From Cognatundibacterium rugosum (GTDB lineage Bacteria; Pseudomonadota; Gammaproteobacteria; Burkholderiales; Burkholderiaceae_D), in contig NZ_JACOGG010000005.1 in NCBI RefSeq assembly GCF_014284365.1, forward strand, positions 179,511-243,510: a DNA stretch of 64,000 nucleotides. The letters are read 5' to 3'. Below, one piece after another: positions 18,495 to 26,745 of the stretch. The first letter of the stretch is position 1, and each line of letters starts with the position of its first letter. The notes under the pieces are model-generated. The model saw only the letters and a list, made by a program, of their open reading frames with translations, had not been told where the DNA came from and made no database searches. Position numbers and translations under genes: made by a program.

Positions 18495-19226
18495 ATGGAT
18501 ACGCTTTTTTTACGTCCCGTCCTGTTAGCAATCAGTTGCAGCGCATTAGTTAGCCTGCCAGCTGATGCTCAGGTGCAGGCACAGGGAACAGAAGCATCTC
18601 CCAATCAAAGCCACACTCAGCTCAAAAAAGTCGCCGCCGATTTTTTACAGCAAATGGCCAGCAACCAGCCGGGTGAGGTCAAAATCAGCGTCAATGAAGT
18701 GGATAGCCGCCTGAACCTGGCAGCCTGTCAGGATATGACGGCGTTCCTGCCACCAGGTAGCAAACCTTGGGGAAAACTCTCGGTCGGCGTGCGCTGTAAC
18801 ACACCAAAAACCTGGCAAATTTATCTGCAAGCCCAGGTTCAGGTCACCAGTGACTACTATGTTGCGGCCAAAGCTTTGCAAAATGGACAAGTACTCAACC
18901 TCGATGACTTAAGTAAAGTCAGAGGAGAGGTTTCATCACTGCCAGCCGGAATTATCATGTCACCTGAGCAAGCCATCGGGAAATCGCTGAGTATGTCACT
19001 GGCATCCGGCAGCCTGTTGCGGATGGATATATTGAAAAGTCCGGTTGTGGTACAACAAGGCCAGACCGTACGTATCGTGAGTCAGGGCCCGGGTTTTCAG
19101 GTTGCGACAGAGGGTCAGTCGCTAAGCAATTCAGCCGACGGACAAACGGCGAAAGCAAGAACAAATTCAGGACAAACCGTAAGTGGCATCGCCAGAGCAG
19201 GCGGAATCATTGAAGTTAACTACTAA
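18495..19226 (+). CDS. flgA: Flagellar P-ring assembly chaperone FlgA
   Basis: A 243-residue periplasmic protein. A signal peptide precedes an Ala cleavage site (LVSLPADAQ). The C-terminal half has the SAF-like domain of FlgA (VAAKALQNGQVLNLDDLSKV and RMDILKSPVVVQQGQTVRI). FlgA assists FlgI polymerisation into the P ring. It diverges from flgB and probably shares its control region. It is followed by flgM, which has its own sigma-28 promoter. Confidence 0.92.
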   Translation: MDTLFLRPVLLAISCSALVSLPADAQVQAQGTEASPNQSHTQLKKVAADFLQQMASNQPGEVKISVNEVDSRLNLAACQDMTAFLPPGSKPWGKLSVGVRCNTPKTWQIYLQAQVQVTSDYYVAAKALQNGQVLNLDDLSKVRGEVSSLPAGIIMSPEQAIGKSLSMSLASGSLLRMDILKSPVVVQQGQTVRIVSQGPGFQVATEGQSLSNSADGQTAKARTNSGQTVSGIARAGGIIEVNY

Positions 19227-19278
19227 TTTTATATTTTTGATAGATTTTTATATTTTTTGTAAATTTACTCTCCAGAAT

Positions 19279-19305
19279 TAAAGTTTAAAAAGAGACAGCC
19301 GATAA
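19279..19305 (+). promoter_or_regulatory. Consensus sigma-28 (FliA) promoter for flgMN
   Basis: TAAAGTTT (19279-19286), 11 bases, GCCGATAA (19298-19305): an exact match to the FliA consensus in both elements and spacing. It is 45 bp upstream of flgM and 53 bp after the flgA stop codon. This allows late (class 3) expression of the anti-sigma factor gene. Confidence 0.92.
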
Positions 19306-19349
19306 CCGGATTGTAGAAGTAGATAAGTCCGACTATCGAGGGTATCGCT

Positions 19350-19661
19350 GTGAAAATTAATGACACACTAAATAAAACTGCCGGGCTCCCAGTGAGTCCG
19401 CAGCAGGCACGAACAGACAGAGCGCCGGATAAAGCAGTCAACAATACGCCGTCGCCTTCGATTAACGTGCAGATCTCTTCGCTCTCGACACAATTGCAAG
19501 CCATGCAGGGTACGCAAGCGAGCAATGCAGTGTTTGAAGCGAAGAAAGTCGAAGAAATTAAATTAGCCATTTCTGAGGGACGCTTCCAGGTCAACTCAGA
19601 AAAAGTGGCTGATGGACTTTTGGAGACGGTTAAGGATCTGCTTAACTCCAGAAAACGATAG
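19350..19661 (+). CDS. flgM: Anti-sigma-28 factor FlgM
   Basis: A 103-residue protein beginning MKINDTLNKTAGLPVSPQQA, which fits the unstructured FlgM N-terminus. The C-terminal half (VEEIKLAISEGRFQVNSEKV, then ADGLLETVKDLL) is the conserved sigma-binding part. FlgM holds FliA inactive until it is exported through the completed hook. The start has a weak upstream site (GAGGGTATCGCT). It is 2 bp from flgN. Confidence 0.93.
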   Translation: MKINDTLNKTAGLPVSPQQARTDRAPDKAVNNTPSPSINVQISSLSTQLQAMQGTQASNAVFEAKKVEEIKLAISEGRFQVNSEKVADGLLETVKDLLNSRKR

Positions 19662-19663
19662 AC

Positions 19664-20146
19664 ATGAGTACGACAAGCGCAACAGACTCCACCATCCTGC
19701 AATGCGTCAAAGATGAAACCCTCGCCATGACGGCGTTGGCGACATTGCTGAAATCTGAACAGGACGCGCTTGTCGACGACGATTTGCATATATTGAACGA
19801 AGTTGTCGCCAGCAAAAGTGAATTAGTCCGTAAAATCAATGAGCTGGAGCGCATACGCTTAAACTGCCTCAGTAATGCGGGCTACCAGCAAACGCTGGAC
19901 GGCATGGATCAGCACCTGAATACAAGCTCAGATGAAGCGCGCCTCGCATGGCAGGAATTGCTGAGCATATCTGAAAAAGCCAAAGAATGTAATCACACCA
20001 ATGGCTTACTCATCAGCAGAAAATTATCGCAAAATCAGGCGGCGCTGGGCGTGTTCCAGCAAGGAAGCGCAACTGCTGCTTTGTATGGCCCGAATGGACA
20101 ATCCAGCATACAAGCCATGCCAGTCAAAGGCGTGATCGTACGCTGA
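19664..20146 (+). CDS. flgN: Flagellar export chaperone FlgN
   Basis: A 160-residue mostly helical protein of the FlgN family, with a heptad-rich segment through about residues 18-110 (LLKSEQDALVDDDLHILNEV and SKSELVRKINELERIRL). FlgN is a cytoplasmic chaperone for FlgK and FlgL, both encoded in this window. It follows flgM by 2 bp and ends before a terminator. Confidence 0.9.
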   Translation: MSTTSATDSTILQCVKDETLAMTALATLLKSEQDALVDDDLHILNEVVASKSELVRKINELERIRLNCLSNAGYQQTLDGMDQHLNTSSDEARLAWQELLSISEKAKECNHTNGLLISRKLSQNQAALGVFQQGSATAALYGPNGQSSIQAMPVKGVIVR

Positions 20147-20184
20147 TAGCTCTCATCCGACTTAGCTAAACGAGTCAAACAAAT

Positions 20185-20211
20185 AAAAAAGCACGCCAAG
20201 CGTGCTTTTTT
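20185..20211. terminator. Bidirectional terminator between flgN and motD
   Basis: AAAAAAGCACGC and GCGTGCTTTTTT form a tight hairpin in the 118-bp gap between converging flgN and motD. A/T runs on both sides fit use in both directions. A 15-base word, TCATGCTCTGCTATG, then occurs twice in tandem (20211-20225 and 20228-20242). Confidence 0.8.
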
Positions 20212-20264
20212 CATGCTCTGCTATGGCTCATGCTCTGCTATGACCGTCAGCATATAGGGCAGTA

Positions 20265-21026
20265 TCAGGGCAGCGGTACCTCAATCACAGGCTCAGGCAA
20301 TACTGACAAGACAGTGACGGTCACGCGACGGTTACGCGCCCTGCCCTCCGGTGTATCGTTCAGATCGACCGGCAATTTAGCGCCCTGCCCGACTGCAGTG
20401 ACGCGCAACTCGTCAACCCCATTCTCTGTGAGCAAACGTGCCACGGTACTGGCGCGTACCGCTGACAATTCCCAGTTGGATGGAAATACAGGATTGCGGA
20501 TAGGCAGATTATCGGTGTGGCCTTCGACTTGTATTGCGTGATTATCCAGTTTAAGCACCGATGCAATTGCGATCAGGGCCTGTATCGAATCGGTATTCAG
20601 CTTTGCTTCGCCCGGAGGGAATAACAAGCTCGCATTGATTTCTATGGTAACGCCGCGACTGGTCTGTGACACCTTGACCTTCCCCTCGCGCACCAGCGGT
20701 TCCAGCACGGCCATAATGTCGGTTGCAACACCGGTCATTTTTTCCCGCTCTTTACGCAGTGCTTCATGCGAACGGTTTTTTGTCACCGGCAACGCATCGA
20801 GCTTCACCACCGGCGGCACTACCACCGGCTGTACCGCATTATTATTGGAGGAACTACTAAATGCACCGGTCAGCGAGTTAGACAGCACACGATACTTGCC
20901 TTCATTGACCGAGGAGATCGCATACATCACCACAAAAAAAGCAAACAGCAAGGTAATGAAGTCAGCATACGACACCAGCCAACGTTCATGATTTTCCGGT
21001 TCTTCCTGATATCGTCTACGTGCCAT
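20265..21026 (-). CDS. motD: Flagellar stator protein MotD (MotB-like)
   Basis: A 253-residue MotB-family protein. Near the N-terminus, WLVSYADFITLLFAFFVVMY holds the single membrane helix with the plug/proton-site Asp (YADF, about residue 22). The C-terminal OmpA-like domain binds peptidoglycan (IQVEGHTDNLPI and LSAVRASTVARLL). With the preceding MotC it forms a proton-type stator. The fliA-motC-motD order and sequence fit the Pseudomonas-like MotCD pair better than MotAB, but the two families are close, so motB is possible. Confidence 0.85.
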   Translation of the reverse strand: MARRRYQEEPENHERWLVSYADFITLLFAFFVVMYAISSVNEGKYRVLSNSLTGAFSSSSNNNAVQPVVVPPVVKLDALPVTKNRSHEALRKEREKMTGVATDIMAVLEPLVREGKVKVSQTSRGVTIEINASLLFPPGEAKLNTDSIQALIAIASVLKLDNHAIQVEGHTDNLPIRNPVFPSNWELSAVRASTVARLLTENGVDELRVTAVGQGAKLPVDLNDTPEGRARNRRVTVTVLSVLPEPVIEVPLP

Positions 21027-21038
21027 GATGGGACATCA

Positions 21039-21773
21039 TCAATGATTAGCAACCCGCTCTTCGATCACGCGCGGGCTGTCGCCGGTTGCGATGCTGAAGA
21101 AGATATCGGCCAGCATTTCACGTCGTGTGACTTCACGCGCAATAATCTCTTTTAATTTATGTCCGACCGGCAGGAAAAACAGATTGGCCAGTCCAACACC
21201 ATAAATCGTTGCCACAAAAGCGACCGCAATACCGCCGCCCAGCCGCGCCGGATCGGACAGGTTTTCCATCACATGGATCAGACCCAGCACCGCGCCCAGG
21301 ATACCGATAGTCGGAGAATAGCCACCGGCAGAATCCCAGATGCGTGCTGCCTGGCGCTGCTCCATCTCATAAAGGGAAATATCGACATCCAGAATTTCTT
21401 TCAGGCGCACCGGATCGACGCCATCGATCACCAGACGCAAGCCCTTATTGATAAAAGCATCGCCTGAATTACTCATATAACGCTCCAGGCTCAGAAAGCC
21501 TTCACGGCGTGCGATCAGGCTCCAGTTCAACGCATCCTGAATATTTTTACGGCTAGTATCCGGTGGTTCACTGATGACCCAGCGCAGCATGCGCAAACCA
21601 CGCCGGAAAGTCGTCATCCGGCTTTGCAGCAGCACTGCACCCAGGGTACCGATAAAGACTATGACAAAGGCGGACGGCTGCAGCAGCGAAGATAGCTTAC
21701 CGCCCTCCATCAGCTGGCCAGCGCCTATCCCCACCATCACCAGGATAATTCCCGCTACGCTAGCCCAGTCCAC
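21039..21773 (-). CDS. motC: Flagellar stator protein MotC (MotA-like)
   Basis: A 244-residue MotA-family protein with four hydrophobic segments. The region with SAGGYSPTIGILGAVLGLIH is the family signature. It is shorter than E. coli MotA (295 residues), as is usual for MotC/PomA types. The start is GTG at 21773 with GGGAGAAGG upstream, so its first codons overlap the end of fliA by 19 bp. It pairs with motD 12 bp downstream. Confidence 0.85.
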   Translation of the reverse strand: MDWASVAGIILVMVGIGAGQLMEGGKLSSLLQPSAFVIVFIGTLGAVLLQSRMTTFRRGLRMLRWVISEPPDTSRKNIQDALNWSLIARREGFLSLERYMSNSGDAFINKGLRLVIDGVDPVRLKEILDVDISLYEMEQRQAARIWDSAGGYSPTIGILGAVLGLIHVMENLSDPARLGGGIAVAFVATIYGVGLANLFFLPVGHKLKEIIAREVTRREMLADIFFSIATGDSPRVIEERVANH

Positions 21774-22486
21774 GCCTTCTCCCTCAGATACGCACGCAAA
21801 CGTGCAACTGCCTGACTATGTAATTGCGAGACACGGGATTCTGATACCCCCATGACCGCACCAATTTCTTTCAGATTCAGTTCTTGCTCATAGTACAAAC
21901 CCATGAGCAGTTTTTCACGCTCGGGTAAGCTATCAATCGCACCGATCACCGCATCGCGGAAGTCATCATTGAGCAAGTCCTGCAAAGGATCGCCCGAACT
22001 GTCTGAGCAATAATGATCCAGGAAGTGTTCCTTGGTTTCAGCATCGTGAAAATCTTCGTAATACACCAATTGGTGACCACCACTGTCACCCAGAATATCC
22101 TGATATTCAGACAGACTAAGTTTGAGCGATTTGGCGACTTCGGTTTCGGTCGGCGGCCGACCCAGCTTTTGCTGCAGCAAGCTCATGGCGCTTTCAATTT
22201 TGCGCATATTCTGACGCACGCCACGCGGCAGCCAGTCGGTATTGCGCAATTCATCCAGCATGGCACCACGTATGCGCTGCACGGCATAGGTTTCGAATTG
22301 GGCGCCATGGGTATCTTCGTAGCGGTTGACCGCATCCAGCAAGCCTATCATGCCTGCCTGCACCAGATCATCTACTTCCACACTGGGCGGCAGACGTGCC
22401 TTTAACTGGTAAGCGAGTCGCTTGACCAGAGGCACGTGCTCCTTGAGCAGATAGCTTTTGTCTGATTTTCCGCTAGCGGTGTACAT
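21755..22486 (-). CDS. fliA: Flagellar sigma factor FliA (sigma-28)
   Basis: A 243-residue sigma-70 family protein. Regions visible are 2.1-2.4 (DLVQAGMIGLLDAVNRYE and FETYAVQRIRGAMLDELR), region 3 (RPPTETEVAKSL) and region 4 helix-turn-helix (NLKEIGAVMGVSESRVSQLH). It directs transcription of class 3 flagellar genes, such as flgM and flgK here, and is inhibited by FlgM. The ATG at 22486 is preferred; an upstream in-frame GTG at 22495 overlaps the flhG stop and cannot be excluded. Confidence 0.93.
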   Translation of the reverse strand: MYTASGKSDKSYLLKEHVPLVKRLAYQLKARLPPSVEVDDLVQAGMIGLLDAVNRYEDTHGAQFETYAVQRIRGAMLDELRNTDWLPRGVRQNMRKIESAMSLLQQKLGRPPTETEVAKSLKLSLSEYQDILGDSGGHQLVYYEDFHDAETKEHFLDHYCSDSSGDPLQDLLNDDFRDAVIGAIDSLPEREKLLMGLYYEQELNLKEIGAVMGVSESRVSQLHSQAVARLRAYLREKAWTGLA

Positions 22487-22491
22487 AGTTA

Positions 22492-23334
22492 TCACATTCC
22501 GAGGCCCACACTCAGCTCAGACTGAACTTCCAGCGCCAGGCTGGAGCGCGCGCCCGCAGCCAGACGTTCTGCCAGACGGGAGAACGCCAGCGCTGCGCGT
22601 GCTTTCGGAAAGGCATCAATCACGGATTGTCCCAAGTGTGCGGCCTTAATTACATATTCATCCTGAGGCACATAACCTACAAATTGCAGCGGCACGGCCA
22701 GATAACGGCTCGCAGCCTGCGCCATATTTGAGTAGATCAACGTTGCCTCCTGTTCACTTACCCCTGATACCAGCACATTGAATGAGCGCCGGCCAAGGCG
22801 GGCACTCAAGCGCTTAATCAGACCATAGGCAGCCTTAATGGCCGCCGGATCTGAAGACACCTGGATGAGTAGCTCGCTATCATCCATCAAGGCCAACGGA
22901 AAATTATCCCTTGCATCAATTGCTGCATCCACCACCACCAGATCCACATCATGCACCAGCGTGTCAAACACCTGCGATAAACCGCGCAACTGTTCTGGCG
23001 GAAGCGCATGGATCTGGTCAGGGTGACGCGACAACTGCGTCACAGATAATCCTGCTGCGACAACTTTTATTGCTTCCTGCATTGTACGCTGTTGTTTCGC
23101 TACATCCAATAAGCTGCGGTCAAATCGCGCATTCAGCCAGGCGCCCACACTTTGACGGGTGGAACGCGCGTCGATCATCAATACCTGATTGCCCTGCCGT
23201 GCCAGCGAAACGCCCAGATTGGCCAGCGTGCCGCTCTTTTCATCTTCGCTCAGCACAGATAAAAACGTCAGCACCCTGGGTTTAGGTCCAGCCAGCATGC
23301 GGCGCAGACCTTCTGCCTGATCAAATTTAGCCAA
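22492..23334 (-). CDS. flhG: FlhG/FleN-like flagellar number regulator lacking a P-loop
   Basis: A 280-residue MinD-like protein in the FlhG position, directly downstream of flhF. It begins with the FlhG signature D-Q-A-E-G-L-R-R-M-L. The start is taken as TTG at 23334, overlapping the flhF stop (TTGGCTAA) with GAGG six bases upstream; the longer ATG-started version would overlap flhF by 56 bp. Where canonical proteins have K-G-G-V-G-K-T, residues 24-36 read FLSVLSEDEKSGT, so the Walker A lysine pattern is absent. The second switch-like stretch is MIDARSTRQS rather than a LLDAD form. FlhG normally antagonises FlhF and limits flagellar number through ATP-driven dimerisation, so this version probably works differently. 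Confidence 0.85.
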   Translation of the reverse strand: MAKFDQAEGLRRMLAGPKPRVLTFLSVLSEDEKSGTLANLGVSLARQGNQVLMIDARSTRQSVGAWLNARFDRSLLDVAKQQRTMQEAIKVVAAGLSVTQLSRHPDQIHALPPEQLRGLSQVFDTLVHDVDLVVVDAAIDARDNFPLALMDDSELLIQVSSDPAAIKAAYGLIKRLSARLGRRSFNVLVSGVSEQEATLIYSNMAQAASRYLAVPLQFVGYVPQDEYVIKAAHLGQSVIDAFPKARAALAFSRLAERLAAGARSSLALEVQSELSVGLGM

Positions 23335-24643
23335 GGGACACCTCCCTCGCCATTCCTGCTGCACTGCGTCCCTGCACGGCACCTGCCATGATCAACGGCA
23401 GCTCCTCATCCAGATAGCGGAAAGCGGCGGTTTCACGCTTGAGCTTAAATGCACGGTCGATCAGGTACTGCTTATTCGCCACATGTAAATCTTCCGGCAC
23501 ACGCTGACCACTCGCAACATAATACAGTGCCAGCCGCTGACGGATCGCAATATCCAGCGCACCGCCTATGGTTGCCGCTTCATCCAGTTTAGTCAGGATG
23601 CAGCCGGCCAGACCACCGCCCTGATAGGCACGCACCACTTCGCTCAGGGTCTCGCCTGTGGAAGTCGCATTCAGGCACAGCAGACGCTTCACTTGTGAGC
23701 CGGAGCCAGACAACATGGCGACCTGTTCCGTTACCATCTTATCGCGCTGACTGACACCGACAGTATCTATCAATACTGTATGTTTATTCTTGAGTTCCGA
23801 CAAGGCAATACGTAAATCACTCTCATCTTTGACTGCATGCACCATCACACCCAGGATTTTTCCGTAAATTCTTAGCTGTTCGTAGCCGCCGATACGATAA
23901 CCATCGGTGGTAATCAGTGCCAGTTGGGAAGGCCCGTGACGCATCACGCAACGCGCTGCGAGCTTGGCGGTGGTCGTGGTTTTGCCGACACCTGTTGGTC
24001 CTACCAGCGCGTAGACGCCGCCCTTTTCCAGAATTTCGCTTTCATTGTCGATGGTCATCAGATTGCGCGCCAATACCGACTTAACCCATTCCACCCCATT
24101 TTGCACCGAATCACCCTCAGGCAATTTCGAGATCAGGTAGCGCGACAAACTCGCACTCAGACCAGTCGCCAACATCTCACGCAACACTTCTGCTTTATGC
24201 GGCTGCTTTTGCTGAGTCGCGGACCACGACAATTCAGCCAGTTGTGATTCCAGCATACTGCGCATAGAGCGGATCTCACTCATGACATCGTGCAGTTCAC
24301 TGGATGCCGCTGCATTGGCTGAGCTGACCGGACTGGCGACGGATGGACGGGTAATCAGCGGACGCACTGGTTCGGCCTCCGCATCAGGTGCGAAACTGCG
24401 CGGGCTGAAGCTGCGGGCGGATTCTGCCGGAAAAGCCGGCGTCAGGCGCGCGACTTCAGGGGCCATACTGCGTGGTTTTTCCACCGGTGTGTATTCAGGC
24501 ACAGACCCTTCCGCCATGGCCATGATCTCGACTTTACCGTTGACGGTTTTATTAGACAGGATGACGGCATCCGCACCGAGTGCATCACGCAACATACGCA
24601 AAGCCTCACGCGAGGTATTGGCAGTAAATTTTCTCACGTTCAT
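23327..24643 (-). CDS. flhF: Flagellar placement GTPase FlhF
   Basis: A 438-residue SRP-type GTPase. It has the FlhF N-terminal B domain (MNVRKFTANTSREALRMLRD), a variable linker rich in Pro/Ala/Ser, then an NG domain with GPTGVGKTTTTAKLAAR (P-loop) and LIDTVGVSQRD (G3). FlhF recruits early flagellar parts to the cell pole and, in many polar flagellates, sets position. It starts at 24643 and overlaps flhA by 4 bp (ATGA). Next gene flhG overlaps its end. Confidence 0.95.
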   Translation of the reverse strand: MNVRKFTANTSREALRMLRDALGADAVILSNKTVNGKVEIMAMAEGSVPEYTPVEKPRSMAPEVARLTPAFPAESARSFSPRSFAPDAEAEPVRPLITRPSVASPVSSANAAASSELHDVMSEIRSMRSMLESQLAELSWSATQQKQPHKAEVLREMLATGLSASLSRYLISKLPEGDSVQNGVEWVKSVLARNLMTIDNESEILEKGGVYALVGPTGVGKTTTTAKLAARCVMRHGPSQLALITTDGYRIGGYEQLRIYGKILGVMVHAVKDESDLRIALSELKNKHTVLIDTVGVSQRDKMVTEQVAMLSGSGSQVKRLLCLNATSTGETLSEVVRAYQGGGLAGCILTKLDEAATIGGALDIAIRQRLALYYVASGQRVPEDLHVANKQYLIDRAFKLKRETAAFRYLDEELPLIMAGAVQGRSAAGMAREVSLG

Positions 24644-26745
24644 GATTGCCCTCCGATCAGGCTGGTAACTCGAATTGTTTTAGTTTCAGGTAATTCAGCA
24701 TGCGACAGCACTTTGAGCTGCGGCAGTGCACGGCGCAGGAAGCGCGACAACAATGGACGTAGCGGTGCTGGCACCAGCAAGACCGGGGTTTGCCCCATTT
24801 GCTCCTGCTCCTTCACAGCCTGATCGGCCTGTGCCGCCAGCGTGTCAGCCAGGCCCGGCTCCAGCGCAGTACCGTCGCCGCCACCGGTATTCATCGCTTG
24901 CATCAGCAAACGCTCTAAACGGCTGTCGAGTGCCATCACGGTCAGCTCATTGGTGCCTGGGAAAATCTGCTGAACGATCGCACGACCCAGTGCAATCCTG
25001 ACCTGCGCTGTCAGCTCATTCGCGTCCTGACTATGCATTGCCTGCTCCGACAGCGTTTCAATAATCGTACGCATATCGCGGATATGTACGCCTTCCTGCA
25101 ACAGGTTCTGCAATACTTTTTGCAGCACAGATAAAGGCAGCATTTTCGGTACCAGATCTTCCACCATCTTCGGCATTTCCTTGGCCAGATGATCAAGCAG
25201 GGATTGCACTTCCTGACGGCCCAACAACTCCGCTGCGTGTGTCGTAATGATGTGATTGAGATGAGTGGCAATCACGGTACCGGCGTCCACCACGGTGTAC
25301 CCCATGATCTGTGCCTGCTCACGCATGCTGCCATCGATCCAGACAGCGGGCAGACCAAAAGCCGGATCGGTAGTTTCCACACCAGGTAAAGGGCCGCTGA
25401 CCATGCCGGGATTAATCGCCAGATACTGACCATTCATGGCTTCGCCAGCGCCGACTTCCACGCCTTTAAGGGCGATTTTATACGCCGATGGTTTCAATTC
25501 CAGGTTGTCGCGTATATGCACAGCTGGCGACAGGAAGCCGACTTCCTGTGCGAATTTTTTACGTATGCCTTTAATCCTGCGCAGCAATTCGCCCCCCTGA
25601 GATTTGTCGACCAGCGGAATCAGGCGATAACCCACTTCCAGACCCAGGGTATCGACCGGCAAAATATCCTGCCAGGTCGCTTCTTCCATTTCCGGTGCGG
25701 CAGCGGCGGCGGTTGCGGCAGCAGCCTGCGCCGCAGTGGCAGCAGCCGGGCTGCTTTGTTCGTCGATACGCTTCTGTATCAGGTAACCGGCACCACCCAG
25801 CACCGAGGCCAAAAATACGAAAGCCATATGTGGCATGCCGGGGATCACACCCATGCCACCGACGATGCCGGCCGTGATAAACATCACCTGTGGCTTGGCA
25901 AATAACTGGCCCACTAACTGGGTACTGATATCCTCTTCACTGGCAACGCGGGATACCACCACACCGGCTGCGATAGAAATAATCAGCGAAGGAATCTGTG
26001 CTACCAGGCCATCACCAATCGCCAGCAAGGTATAGTTTTTGAGGGCTGAACCAAAATCCAGATCATGCTGCACCATACCGACAATCAGGCCACCGACGAT
26101 ATTGACCACGGTGACCACGATACCGGCCACCGCATCACCACGCACGTATTTCGAGGCACCGTCCATCGCACCATAAAATTCGGCCTCCTGCGCGACTTCG
26201 GTACGACGGCGACGCGCTTCTTGTTCGGCGATCAGACCGGCATTTAAATCTGCATCAATTGCCATTTGCTTACCAGGCATCGCATCCAATGCGAAACGCG
26301 CACCAACTTCCGCGATACGACCCGCACCTTTGGTCACCACAGTAAAGTTGATAATGGTCAGAATCACGAACACCACGATACCAACAGTGTAGTTACCACC
26401 AATCAGAAAATGGCCGAAAGCTTCAATCACCTTACCGGCCGCATCGGGGCCGGTATGACCTTCCGTCAGCACCACGCGGGTCGATGCCACGTTCAGCGAT
26501 AAACGCAACATGGTGCTGACCAGCAGCACCGTTGGGAACACCATGAAATCCAGCGGTTTAACCGTGTACAGACTGGTCAGCAATACAATTACCGCAATTG
26601 CGATATTGAAGCTGAAAAACATATCCAGTACAAAGGCTGGCAGCGGCAATATCATCATCGCCAGCATCAGCACGATTAACAGCGGTGCCGCTAAAGCCTT
26701 AGCATTCATGCCGGCCATCCAGACCGGCAGTCTCAGGCTATTCAT
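24640..26745 (-). CDS. flhA: Flagellar export gate protein FlhA
   Basis: A 701-residue protein with eight N-terminal membrane segments followed by a large cytoplasmic domain. The FHIPEP-type region shows ARFALDAMPGKQMAIDADL in the loop between segments 4 and 5. The linker contains an Ala-rich stretch (about residues 330-350). FlhA forms the nonameric ring of the flagellar type III export gate and docks FlgN-substrate complexes. It overlaps flhB upstream by 8 bp. Confidence 0.96.
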   Translation of the reverse strand: MNSLRLPVWMAGMNAKALAAPLLIVLMLAMMILPLPAFVLDMFFSFNIAIAVIVLLTSLYTVKPLDFMVFPTVLLVSTMLRLSLNVASTRVVLTEGHTGPDAAGKVIEAFGHFLIGGNYTVGIVVFVILTIINFTVVTKGAGRIAEVGARFALDAMPGKQMAIDADLNAGLIAEQEARRRRTEVAQEAEFYGAMDGASKYVRGDAVAGIVVTVVNIVGGLIVGMVQHDLDFGSALKNYTLLAIGDGLVAQIPSLIISIAAGVVVSRVASEEDISTQLVGQLFAKPQVMFITAGIVGGMGVIPGMPHMAFVFLASVLGGAGYLIQKRIDEQSSPAAATAAQAAAATAAAAAPEMEEATWQDILPVDTLGLEVGYRLIPLVDKSQGGELLRRIKGIRKKFAQEVGFLSPAVHIRDNLELKPSAYKIALKGVEVGAGEAMNGQYLAINPGMVSGPLPGVETTDPAFGLPAVWIDGSMREQAQIMGYTVVDAGTVIATHLNHIITTHAAELLGRQEVQSLLDHLAKEMPKMVEDLVPKMLPLSVLQKVLQNLLQEGVHIRDMRTIIETLSEQAMHSQDANELTAQVRIALGRAIVQQIFPGTNELTVMALDSRLERLLMQAMNTGGGDGTALEPGLADTLAAQADQAVKEQEQMGQTPVLLVPAPLRPLLSRFLRRALPQLKVLSHAELPETKTIRVTSLIGGQS

